A DNA stretch of 8,749 bases from Gammaproteobacteria bacterium (GTDB lineage Bacteria > Pseudomonadota > Gammaproteobacteria > UBA6429 > Thiohalophilaceae), in the NCBI GenBank assembly GCA_003233255.1, contig QILH01000206.1:1-8749 (forward strand), in the 5' to 3' direction. The notes beneath the pieces are model-generated. The model was given only the letters and a program-made list of their open reading frames with translations, ran no database searches and was not told the DNA's origin. This document shows, piece by piece, positions 1-6,925 of the stretch; within the stretch, counting starts at the first letter, position 1; each line of letters starts with the position of its first letter. The translations under genes and the position numbers were made by a program.

Positions 1-14
1 GAGTCATATCTTGG

Positions 15-1007
15 TTATACCTGAGCGACTAAGTCAGATACAGCTGAGGTGAATTTATATTCTCCACGCACAGATAATTTTTGTCTGGCTTTGCAGGAAA
101 TCGACAAAGCCAGGTTATTATTTAACATCAATTCTTTAAGCTTAAAAACTGCATCTTCACAATCTTTGGCAACAATCGCAACTCCTTCTGATTCAATTAT
201 TTCTAATTCTGCTCTATCCTTACCTCCATAAGGTGAAAATACAACAGTCGGTACTCCGTAATAAAGTAATTCAAAAAAACTAACTCCATATACAGTCAAC
301 GCATAATTTGAAGTTATCATTAAATCATCTAGCCCTGATGGCGCCAAATGATTTATAAAATTTATATTATCATAATCCCGAATTACTGGAGACTTCGCAA
401 AGGGACCGGTCACCCAATTTAACTCCGTTGACTTGGCTAATTCACTATCTAAATTAGCTGGTAAAATATTGGCAAGATTGGTAGTATCACTTCCTCCAGT
501 TAAAACAAGCACTCGATTACCTGACGACCAATCTATGGGTTTTTTCTGTACGTTTAGCAAATAGCAGTCCCATCCATACAATACAGGTACTTCAAAACTT
601 TGGTTAGACAATAGTGTACGATTAAATGAAGGAATAAACACGAGGTCAAGACTGTTTTGAAAACCCAATAAACCATCAATACCAACAATTTTGATATTTT
701 TCCGCCTTAAATCAGTTAGTAGATCTTTAAAATTATCAGGAATTCGTTGTGGATGCAGATCAAATATAACAAAATTGACATCGACAAAATCCACATATTT
801 CTTGATTGAAACCATCAGGTCCTGGTCATGATTTAAAACAGCATGATCAAAATCAGCTGAATAGGCATTTTCAGCCGACTCACCTTGAATAATAAAATAT
901 ATATTGGCAAATAATTCGTGCTGCATAGCGTTGGCTATAACAATTGCTCTAGTCAGATGTCCGAGCCCAACGCCATTACCAGCATGACAAACAATCAAAA
1001 CATTCAT
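15..1007 (-). CDS. PseG-like nucleotide-sugar hydrolase/glycosyltransferase (GT-B fold)
   Basis: A 330-residue protein related to PseG, the UDP-sugar hydrolase of pseudaminic acid synthesis, and to GT-B-fold glycosyltransferases. The N-terminal GNGVGLGHLTRA (10-21) is the PseG G-x-G-H-x-x-R motif, and His17 falls at the same number as the catalytic His reported for Campylobacter PseG. VLTGGSD (168-174) matches the family's inter-domain glycine-rich strand. The second nucleotide-binding segment VYGVSFFELLYYGVP (239-253) keeps Glu246 and the G-x-P turn but has YGVS where PseG-type proteins usually read G-G-S-T, so the ligand may differ. It is longer than C. jejuni PseG (about 274 residues). It lies 25 bases after the NeuB-like gene, so it may make the free sugar that the synthase uses or act as a transferase. 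Its TAA stop is complete; bases 1-14 are too few to annotate. Confidence 0.75.
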   Translation of the reverse strand: MNVLIVCHAGNGVGLGHLTRAIVIANAMQHELFANIYFIIQGESAENAYSADFDHAVLNHDQDLMVSIKKYVDFVDVNFVIFDLHPQRIPDNFKDLLTDLRRKNIKIVGIDGLLGFQNSLDLVFIPSFNRTLLSNQSFEVPVLYGWDCYLLNVQKKPIDWSSGNRVLVLTGGSDTTNLANILPANLDSELAKSTELNWVTGPFAKSPVIRDYDNINFINHLAPSGLDDLMITSNYALTVYGVSFFELLYYGVPTVVFSPYGGKDRAELEIIESEGVAIVAKDCEDAVFKLKELMLNNNLALSISCKARQKLSVRGEYKFTSAVSDLVAQV

Positions 1008-1008
1008 G

Positions 1009-1024
1009 AAACTGGACTCAGTTT
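1009..1024 (-). promoter_or_regulatory. Small hairpin before the PseG-like gene
   Basis: On the minus strand AAACTG-AGTC-CAGTTT forms a perfect six-pair stem with a four-base loop, ending one base before the ATG at 1007. It occupies the place where the ribosome binding site should be, and no good Shine-Dalgarno is visible in this 25-base gap. The stem is A/T-rich and short, and there is no T run after it, so it is not a convincing terminator. A mild effect on translation is possible; chance is also possible. Confidence 0.3.
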
Positions 1025-1032
1025 ATATGCTG

Positions 1033-1884
1033 TTACTTCCAATTATTTCGTATTTCCTTCATTGGTCGCAAACCATCTGATGGATCTGCTCGCCACAAAC
1101 GGTCTGGAGCTTCTGAATCAACTGGCTCTTTAATACCATCACCATCCGCATCGAATCCTTTTCTAATATCAGATATTAATAGAGCCATTTCCTCGGGTAA
1201 CCAACAATGTCCTGCGCTAAACTCTTCGCCCTTGCCATCAAGATCCAGATGAAACTCAATTACCTTCGAACCCCAATGATGAATCGCCCGATGTAAAACT
1301 GCAGGTTCAACAGTATGATCTGACCAGCCAGTTTCGCAACCAGTGCTCTTCCGAATAGTTTCTATTGCCGAAAGATTCGCTTCTTTATACGGTGTTGGAT
1401 ATGCAGACGTACAATGTAATAATCGGGGCTTGCTGCAACCGCTATTACGCAATACTTCTACTGCATGCGTTATTTCTTCGATCGTAGCCATTCCGGTAGA
1501 CAAAATAATCGGTTTCTCTGTGCTAGCGCATACCGACAACAAATCGTCCCAGAGTAATTCATAGGACGCGATCTTGAAAAAATCCACATAAGGCTCAAGT
1601 TCTTCAACAGCCTCTATATAAAATGGGGTACAACTAAACTGTATTTCTCTTTTTTTGCATTGTTTTGAAATTTCGGGAATGAAATCAATTGGGAGCTCCC
1701 ATTTTTTACGTGATCTATGCTCCTCAGACTCTTTCAAAATTTCACTGGAAAATAATTTATCGATTTTAAATAGTTGAAATTTCACCGCGTCACAACCAAT
1801 GTCTGCTGCACAATTAACAAAATCCAAACAACGTTTGACATCACTGGAATGATTGCTGGAAACTTCTGCAATAAAAAAGGTCAT
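1033..1884 (-). CDS. NeuB-family sialic/nonulosonic acid synthase, short form without SAF domain
   Basis: A 283-residue TIM-barrel enzyme of the NeuB/PseI/LegI family, which condenses phosphoenolpyruvate with an aldose to give a 2-keto-3-deoxy sugar acid. It shows AVKFQLFK (33-40), FFKIASYEL (102-110), LSTGMA (128-133), LHCTSAYPTP (156-165) and GWSDHT (186-191). The two His residues expected to hold the metal are His190 in SDH and His212 in EFH; family members usually read E-K-H or E-R-H there, so Phe211 is unusual. SAGHCWLP (223-230) follows. Typical NeuB proteins are about 340-350 residues with a C-terminal antifreeze-like SAF domain covering the active site; this one ends after DRLWRADPSDGLRP (261-274) and lacks it. 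The stop at 1033 is followed by another gene, so there is no room for a displaced SAF domain in the gap. The start overlaps the ligase stop by four bases (ATGA). Confidence 0.9.
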   Translation of the reverse strand: MTFFIAEVSSNHSSDVKRCLDFVNCAADIGCDAVKFQLFKIDKLFSSEILKESEEHRSRKKWELPIDFIPEISKQCKKREIQFSCTPFYIEAVEELEPYVDFFKIASYELLWDDLLSVCASTEKPIILSTGMATIEEITHAVEVLRNSGCSKPRLLHCTSAYPTPYKEANLSAIETIRKSTGCETGWSDHTVEPAVLHRAIHHWGSKVIEFHLDLDGKGEEFSAGHCWLPEEMALLISDIRKGFDADGDGIKEPVDSEAPDRLWRADPSDGLRPMKEIRNNWK

Positions 1885-3107
1885 GCTTCAACTTCGATTG
1901 TTAAACTGGCAATAGCATTTTCGACACGAGCAATCGCTTCTGCCCGGTCTTCGCCTTCCACAAGAACATAGCCGAAGCGATCTGGATGTATTCTAATGGT
2001 CGGTTGCACATCACTGCATTTTCGAAAAAAGCCATACTTTAATATACCGGGCAATGAACTAACCACATCTTCACCTAATATACTTTTAATTTTACCTGGT
2101 TGAGGGAACCAATAACGAATTGCTGTAGACCTGGTTCTCACTGGCGTTAACTCAGCAGCAGTTACCGCCTCACCTAATGCCTGCCTCATTACTGCCTGAA
2201 CAAGATTAACGCCTGTAGCGGTCACAATTTGATCCGATGCAAACCATCCACCGGAGAGGCGCAAAGCCAGTTCAATTATTTGCGGTATGCCATCATCACC
2301 AATTACCAAATCACCTTTCACAATACCATTTTCTACACCCATCGCCTTTGCACCTGCTTCAACGAGGCGATCAATCTCTTGCTTTATAGACATATTTACA
2401 TCAGCTGGTATAGTGCCCCCATCTTCAATTATGTAGGGTTTAAATTTATCCAAAGACGTATAATTTCGCTCAGAAAGCGCTGGCGTATAAGCTTTACCAG
2501 ATATCAAAAATGATTCAGATGAAATCTGCAATCCTGCTATAAACCGCTCGACAAGCAAAGTTGGACCTTTACCCCAACTTGATGATTCATTCCAGGCCCA
2601 TTCCAGATTATCCGTAGACTCAAGCAACAGGACTCCACGCGCTCCACAACCATCAAGCGGCTTTAAAACAAAACTTTTTAAATTTTTTTTCTTTATTAGT
2701 TCAATTAATTCTTCTAAATTACATACTTCCCAAAAATCAGGGCAAGAAACATTTGATTTTTTAAACGCCTCTTTCATACGTAATTTATCCATTGCCAAAT
2801 TCGCACTATCAACCGAATGGCCTGACAGGCCAAAATATTCTGCAACACATGCTACCGTATAAGGAACATCATTTGCTATTGTCATAACACCATCGATTAC
2901 GCCGTTCTTTTGACAATACTGTTGTATTGCAGAAAGTGTTTCTTCTGCATCGCGAGTTGAGACTTCAATAAAATAATCAGCCAGACTAGCAGCAGGTGCC
3001 TTATTGTTTTGATCAGTTGCCACAATATAGTGACCAGCCTCACGGGCGAGCTGATAAGCGTAAACTTGCTCTGCACCCGCACCAATAATCAGTAGTTTTT
3101 TCCTCAT
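1881..3107 (-). CDS. ATP-grasp domain carboxylate-amine ligase
   Basis: A 408-residue CarB/PurK-type ATP-grasp ligase, distinct in sequence from the ligase at 8117-6918. The pre-ATP-grasp Rossmann domain starts LLIIGAGAEQ (5-14). ATP-grasp landmarks are DKLRMKEAF (107-115), FVLKPLDGCGARGV (146-159) with the phosphate-binding Lys and glycine-rich loop, LVERFIAG (185-192), and IIELALRLSGG (277-287) carrying metal/phosphate residues Glu279 and Arg283. About 90 residues beyond Arg283 form a C-terminal domain that is common in this family. It probably couples an amino or carboxyl group of a sugar acid or precursor to a small molecule using ATP. The ATG at 3107 follows the SDR stop by three bases; no clear Shine-Dalgarno is present, so it may rely on ribosomes that have just terminated. 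The end overlaps the NeuB-like gene as ATGA. An AAAAAAAA tract lies in codons at 2683-2690. Confidence 0.9.
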   Translation of the reverse strand: MRKKLLIIGAGAEQVYAYQLAREAGHYIVATDQNNKAPAASLADYFIEVSTRDAEETLSAIQQYCQKNGVIDGVMTIANDVPYTVACVAEYFGLSGHSVDSANLAMDKLRMKEAFKKSNVSCPDFWEVCNLEELIELIKKKNLKSFVLKPLDGCGARGVLLLESTDNLEWAWNESSSWGKGPTLLVERFIAGLQISSESFLISGKAYTPALSERNYTSLDKFKPYIIEDGGTIPADVNMSIKQEIDRLVEAGAKAMGVENGIVKGDLVIGDDGIPQIIELALRLSGGWFASDQIVTATGVNLVQAVMRQALGEAVTAAELTPVRTRSTAIRYWFPQPGKIKSILGEDVVSSLPGILKYGFFRKCSDVQPTIRIHPDRFGYVLVEGEDRAEAIARVENAIASLTIEVEA

Positions 3108-3110
3108 TAA

Positions 3111-3863
3111 TTAATTGGAAAAATACATTCCACCATTTAAATTTAGCGTTTGGCCAGTAATATAACTGGCACCGTCGCTCGCAAGAAATACCGCTGTCGC
3201 ACCGATATCTGCTACTGTACCGATCCGCCCGGCAGGTATTCCAGCAACCTTCGCTTTACCTGATTCTGTTTCAAGTTCTGCGCCAGCCATATCAGTCGCA
3301 ACCAGACCTGGGGTAATCACATTGGATGTAATACCCTGCTCACTATATATTTTAGCTATTGAACGAGTAAAATTTATTAACCCCGCCTTGGCAGCAGCAT
3401 AGTGGACTTGATTTAAACCGCCCCATTGACCACCAATAGATGATATATTAATTATTCGGCCCCAATTTTTCTTCATCATTGAAGGCAACAGTTCTTGTAC
3501 CAAAGCAAATGGCCCTCGTAAATTTACTGCCATCATATGATCCCAATCATCATCAGTAATAGTATCGAATGGTTTTTCCTGAGCAATTGCTGCGTTATTG
3601 ACCAGCACATCTATTTGGCCCACTTTATTCGATGCCATTGAAATTGCATCTTTAATAGACTTTCTATTTTCAGCATGCAGTTCAACTGCCAGCGCCTTAA
3701 CACCATTTTCTTGCAACCTGTTACACACACCTTTTGCTTTTTCCGAATTTTCGTTATAAGTAATTACGACGTCAAAACCAGCTGTTGAAAATGCGACAGC
3801 TATCCCTTCTCCAATACCTCGACTACCGCCGGTAATCATAACTATTTTTCGATTAGTAACCAC
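3111..3863 (-). CDS. Short-chain dehydrogenase/reductase (FabG-like SDR)
   Basis: A classical SDR of 250 residues, the usual length, expected to reduce a ketone or oxidise an alcohol with NAD(P). Numbered from the GTG start it has the cofactor motif TGGSRGIG (11-18), NNAA (89-92), catalytic Asn114, and the Ser142-Tyr155-x-x-x-Lys159 set in ISS and YAAAK, plus the substrate-loop start TPGLVATDM (184-192) and the C-terminal GQTLNLNGG (237-245). It resembles FabG, but its position directly after a split transketolase and before an ATP-grasp ligase and a NeuB-like synthase argues for sugar rather than fatty-acid work, for example reducing the keto group of a transketolase product. That role is inference. 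The GTG start overlaps the upstream TAG by one base; TTG at 3869 is an alternative adding two residues. The next gene follows after three bases. Confidence 0.93.
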   Translation of the reverse strand: MVTNRKIVMITGGSRGIGEGIAVAFSTAGFDVVITYNENSEKAKGVCNRLQENGVKALAVELHAENRKSIKDAISMASNKVGQIDVLVNNAAIAQEKPFDTITDDDWDHMMAVNLRGPFALVQELLPSMMKKNWGRIINISSIGGQWGGLNQVHYAAAKAGLINFTRSIAKIYSEQGITSNVITPGLVATDMAGAELETESGKAKVAGIPAGRIGTVADIGATAVFLASDGASYITGQTLNLNGGMYFSN

Positions 3864-4861
3864 TAACAACCACCTTTCCTTGCAATTGCCCGCTTCACTG
3901 CATCCACAATAAAGGGTGCAGTCAAACCGTACTTTTCTGCTAATTCTTCCGGCTCACCCGACTCACCAAATACATCCTTAACACCTACGAATTCCATTGG
4001 GCAAGGTGCATATTGGGATAACACTTCAGAGACAGCACTACCAAGACCACCATGAACATTGTGATCTTCCGCCGTAACAATTGCTCCCGTTTCACTGGCA
4101 GACTTCACCAATAAATCAACATCAAGCGGTTTTATAGTCGATATATTAATTACACGAGCTAATATACCTTCTTTTGATAATATATCAGCAGCATCCAGTG
4201 CTCGAGCTACTTCAACACCACAAGCAACAATCGAAACATCACTACCATCACGTAGCGTTCGACCCTTACCAATTTCAAATTGATAATCTGCATCAAGCAC
4301 TCGCCTAATCGGGCTACGCCCTGTACGCATATAAACCGGACCATCATATTCAAGCATGGCTTTTGTTGCCAATTTCATTTCAAAAGGATCAGCTGGAGAG
4401 ATTACTGTCATACCAGGAATGGCACGAAAAGCAGCAATATCTTCTAGCGTTTGTGCTGAACCACCATCAGGGCCAACATCCAGACCCAGATGGCTAGCTA
4501 CAATTTTTACATTACGGTTACAATAGGCGACTGACAACCTGGCTTGTTCGTAAGCGCGTAAACAAAATACTGCAAAAGTTGTTACGACAGGTATCAATCC
4601 AGTACTTGCCATACCACCTGCCGCCGCTATCATATTTTGTTCTGCGATTCCAAATTGAAAAAAACGTTGGGGATATGCATCACGAAAGTGATGAACGCCA
4701 GTTCCCCCGGCTACGTCGGCATCAAGCACAACCAATTTAGGATATTGCTCTGCCAATTGAGTAATTGCCATACCAAAAGCTTCGCGCATTGAATCACCTG
4801 CTGCACCGATTAATGCCGGGCTATTTGAAGAAGTTAGTTCCTTATTTCCAGAAATCGCCAT
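3863..4861 (-). CDS. Transketolase, C-terminal subunit
   Basis: A 332-residue partner of the preceding gene. It holds the pyrimidine-binding domain and the transketolase C-terminal domain. The catalytic Glu that activates ThDP is Glu74 in FGIAEQNM (70-77); DADVAGGTG (47-55), the sugar-phosphate-binding stretch YMRTGRSP (177-184) and AEDHNVHGGLGSAV (264-277) also match the family. The notable change is GPDGGSAQ (130-137): most transketolases have His before the Gln (as in G-P-T-H-Q of E. coli TktA), and that His contacts the ketose donor. Here it is Ala136, which suggests altered donor preference rather than loss of function, since the ThDP residues remain. Start: ATG at 4861 with GGAGG upstream. 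The TAG stop shares one base with the GTG start of the following SDR gene, so translation is probably coupled. Confidence 0.94.
   Translation of the reverse strand: MAISGNKELTSSNSPALIGAAGDSMREAFGMAITQLAEQYPKLVVLDADVAGGTGVHHFRDAYPQRFFQFGIAEQNMIAAAGGMASTGLIPVVTTFAVFCLRAYEQARLSVAYCNRNVKIVASHLGLDVGPDGGSAQTLEDIAAFRAIPGMTVISPADPFEMKLATKAMLEYDGPVYMRTGRSPIRRVLDADYQFEIGKGRTLRDGSDVSIVACGVEVARALDAADILSKEGILARVINISTIKPLDVDLLVKSASETGAIVTAEDHNVHGGLGSAVSEVLSQYAPCPMEFVGVKDVFGESGEPEELAEKYGLTAPFIVDAVKRAIARKGGC
3870..3875 (-). promoter_or_regulatory. Ribosome binding site of the SDR gene
   Basis: AGGTGG on the minus strand lies six bases before the GTG at 3863. It supports that GTG; the TTG at 3869 would directly abut this site and would need the weaker AGGA-type sequence further upstream. 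Confidence 0.55.
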
Positions 4862-5708
4862 TGATATATGCCTCCATATTTCCTGATTCAATCCCTAGAT
4901 CTTGCAATGCTTGAGTTAACTGTTCTGTTGTGATTTCAACACTGCCGTGCCAGGCAGGCACTCCTTCCATAAAAGATACACCTTTGCCTTTTATAGTATG
5001 TGCTATTATAACGCTTGGTTGATCGGATACAGATTTAGCCTTATTTACAGCTGATTCAATTTCAGAAACTTCATGCCCATCAATTTCCTGCACATACCAG
5101 TTAAAACTTCGCCATTTATCAGCAAGTGGCTCGAGTCCCATGATGTTCTCGTTCAAATCATCACTTTGCAATTTGTTATAATCAATAATTAGACATAAAT
5201 TGTCCAGTTTGAAGTGAGCAGCAGACATTGCTCCCTCCCAAACCTCACCCTCCTGAAGCTCACCATCTCCCAAAATCACGTATACGTGTGAATTTATTTC
5301 CTGATGACGTACACCCAAAGCCATACCGATTGCCGCAGAAAAACCCTGCCCCAAAGAACCGGTGCTTGTCTCAACCCATGGTGTATCTTTAATATGCGGA
5401 TGCCCTTGTAATGCACTATTAATTTTTCTAACTGACCTAGCTTCAGCTGGATCTATAAGCCCGGACCTTCCTGCTGCCGCGTAGATAGTTGCAACAGAAT
5501 GTCCCTTTGAAAGTACCAGCCGATTTCGATCCTTTTTCTGCCACGAATCTCCACAATAATTTAATTCCTCACTCCATAAATAGGCTACGACATCTGCGCA
5601 CGACAAACTACCGCCAGGGTGGCCGGAACCTGCATGATAAAGTAATGCTAGTGCATCACGCCGTATATTTTCAGCAAATTCATTCACTTCTTCTATTTTA
5701 CAGCCCAT
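4842..5708 (-). CDS. Transketolase, N-terminal (ThDP-binding) subunit
   Basis: The 288-residue N-terminal half of a split transketolase, which with the next gene should form a ThDP-dependent enzyme moving a two-carbon ketol unit between sugars. Family landmarks are intact and in order: SGHPGGSLS (28-36), LSKGHS (66-71), GHPH (102-105), TGSLGQG (116-122), the ThDP/Mg motif GDGELQEGEVWE (147-158) ending at the Asn of DYNKLQSDD (176-184), IKGKGVSFMEG (239-249) and WHG (253-255). The length is typical of stand-alone N-terminal subunits. The ATG at 5708 has GAGAG six bases upstream. The 3' end overlaps the C-terminal subunit gene by 20 bases, as expected for co-translated partners. A housekeeping pentose-phosphate transketolase would more often be a single chain; the setting among surface-sugar genes argues for a dedicated biosynthetic role. 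The family call is very secure, the substrate unknown. Confidence 0.95.
   Translation of the reverse strand: MGCKIEEVNEFAENIRRDALALLYHAGSGHPGGSLSCADVVAYLWSEELNYCGDSWQKKDRNRLVLSKGHSVATIYAAAGRSGLIDPAEARSVRKINSALQGHPHIKDTPWVETSTGSLGQGFSAAIGMALGVRHQEINSHVYVILGDGELQEGEVWEGAMSAAHFKLDNLCLIIDYNKLQSDDLNENIMGLEPLADKWRSFNWYVQEIDGHEVSEIESAVNKAKSVSDQPSVIIAHTIKGKGVSFMEGVPAWHGSVEITTEQLTQALQDLGIESGNMEAYINGDFWK
4871..4875 (-). promoter_or_regulatory. Ribosome binding site deciding the transketolase C-terminal subunit start
   Basis: A strong GGAGG on the minus strand sits nine bases before the ATG at 4861, inside the end of the N-terminal subunit gene. It favours that ATG over the upstream in-frame start at 4891, which would add ten residues. 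Confidence 0.7.
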
Positions 5709-5714
5709 ATGTTT

Positions 5715-5719
5715 CTCTC
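5715..5719 (-). promoter_or_regulatory. Ribosome binding site of the transketolase N-terminal subunit
   Basis: GAGAG on the minus strand lies six bases before the ATG at 5708. It falls inside the 17-base gap after the methyltransferase fusion gene and supports that start codon. Confidence 0.6.
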
Positions 5720-5725
5720 AAACTT

Positions 5726-6925
5726 TTAATGTTTACAAAAAATTGCCATCATATTATTACCAACTGATAAACCGTCAACATAATTTATACCGGAATGAAA
5801 TGTGAAGTATGACACCTCAATATTAAAGCTATCACATATCGAACTAAAATCTGACATGGTAAACTCAAATAAATGATGAGGATTCAGGGGTGTTTCACCA
5901 GATCTATTTTGTGGGGTAGATATTGCTAGGTAACCACCTGATTTTACAACTCGAAGCGCCTCCTCTAGTAATTTTTTTGGCTGATCAACATGCTCTATTA
6001 TTTCACACGCGAATATTAAATTGAAGAAATTGTCATTAAATGGTAAGTCGTAACAGTTTCCACAAACAAATTTTGTCTCTGAATCCTTCTTTTTACCTTC
6101 TGCAACTTTATCAGGATCTATGTCAACTACATGATAGTCCAAACGAATATCACTTGTTTTTTGCAATGTCTTGCGAAAACCTAACGCGCCACCAATATCC
6201 AGTATGGTCTTGACCGTTTTTTTTGAGTGCTGCCTCGAAAAATCAAAGCCTAGCCGATAGTGCCCAAATATTTGACTATTGTCAGTGTAACCTTGATCTA
6301 TACGACGCTGATCTGCATGTAAAACATCTTCTTTGTAAACATGAGTAGCTAGTTCTCGTAATTTTTCTCTGTCGCTAGTTGTATCATACATATTGTTATC
6401 TAAAATGCGCTTTCGCGCACCATGTGCGCAAAGAAATCTCGCAGGATCTGAACGCAGCTTTTCAAGTGACATGTCTCTATTTAATTTACGTAACGTATCT
6501 AAAGAAAATATCTCGGTTACAAACTGACCGTCCACATCTTCAGGTGGCAAAATCACATCAAGATCTGGTTCGGAATCACAAGTTCTAATAAGATCACGAG
6601 CGATATGGGGTGAAAAAAATGGATGCATTCCGATAACTCGTAATACATGCTCTACCCTGTCTGGCATCAAACAGTATCGAGCGACGACATCATTGAATGG
6701 CCCAAATATAATGTCAACCCCATTTTTCAAAGCTATATCATTAAGTGGTTCGTTTTCAGGAATATCTGGTGCAAGAATCCAGACAGGAGAATCAGGTAAA
6801 TAATTAATCACCCTCTCCAGGGTGTGCTCCACAACCAACCGGCCACCCCACTCATTGGCACAAATATCAGCGCCACCTTCCCAGGAAACAAGACTTGCTT
6901 GCACAACTATAGCTACTTTACTCAT
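5726..6925 (-). CDS. Fusion: degenerate SpsF-like nucleotidyltransferase domain + class I SAM methyltransferase
   Basis: A 399-residue two-domain protein. Residues 3 to about 150 follow the layout of SpsF/NeuA-like cytidylyltransferases: opening strand VAIVVQA (4-10), GGRLVVEHTLERV (27-39), the RVIGMHPFFSPHIARDLI region (96-113) and the VTEIFSLDTLRKL strand (136-148). The signature R-x-G-S-x-R-L-P-G-K loop is missing, and the Asp of the usual T-G-D motif is Met100, so nucleotidyl transfer is doubtful. Residues about 215-399 form a class I methyltransferase with motif I DIGGALGF (243-250), VVDIDP (266-271), YDLPF (292-296), FACEIIEHV (305-313) and SGGYLAISTPQ (329-339). The ATG at 6925 overlaps the previous stop by 8 bases (ATGAGTAA) and has AAGGG eight bases upstream; the longer frame to 6964 has no such support. 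Likely role: methylation of a sugar, sugar-nucleotide or amino-acyl group, with the N-domain perhaps binding a nucleotide sugar. Confidence 0.8.
   Translation of the reverse strand: MSKVAIVVQASLVSWEGGADICANEWGGRLVVEHTLERVINYLPDSPVWILAPDIPENEPLNDIALKNGVDIIFGPFNDVVARYCLMPDRVEHVLRVIGMHPFFSPHIARDLIRTCDSEPDLDVILPPEDVDGQFVTEIFSLDTLRKLNRDMSLEKLRSDPARFLCAHGARKRILDNNMYDTTSDREKLRELATHVYKEDVLHADQRRIDQGYTDNSQIFGHYRLGFDFSRQHSKKTVKTILDIGGALGFRKTLQKTSDIRLDYHVVDIDPDKVAEGKKKDSETKFVCGNCYDLPFNDNFFNLIFACEIIEHVDQPKKLLEEALRVVKSGGYLAISTPQNRSGETPLNPHHLFEFTMSDFSSICDSFNIEVSYFTFHSGINYVDGLSVGNNMMAIFCKH

Noticed and set aside
1..7. Possible ATG start of a further minus-strand gene at base 7, seven bases after the PseG-like stop
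   Set aside because: Only two codons plus one base are visible, so it cannot be told from chance.
1009..1024. Intrinsic terminator between the NeuB-like and PseG-like genes
   Set aside because: The stem is only six pairs with two G/C pairs and is not followed by a T run.
2229..2513. Plus-strand open frame of 94 codons inside the second ligase gene, and other plus-strand frames across the window
   Set aside because: They lie wholly or almost wholly antisense to strongly supported genes, show no recognisable motifs and have low-complexity composition typical of shadow frames.
3111..3863. Assigning the SDR as fatty-acid FabG
   Set aside because: The motifs are general to classical SDRs and no acyl carrier protein or other fatty-acid genes are near; the neighbours are sugar genes.
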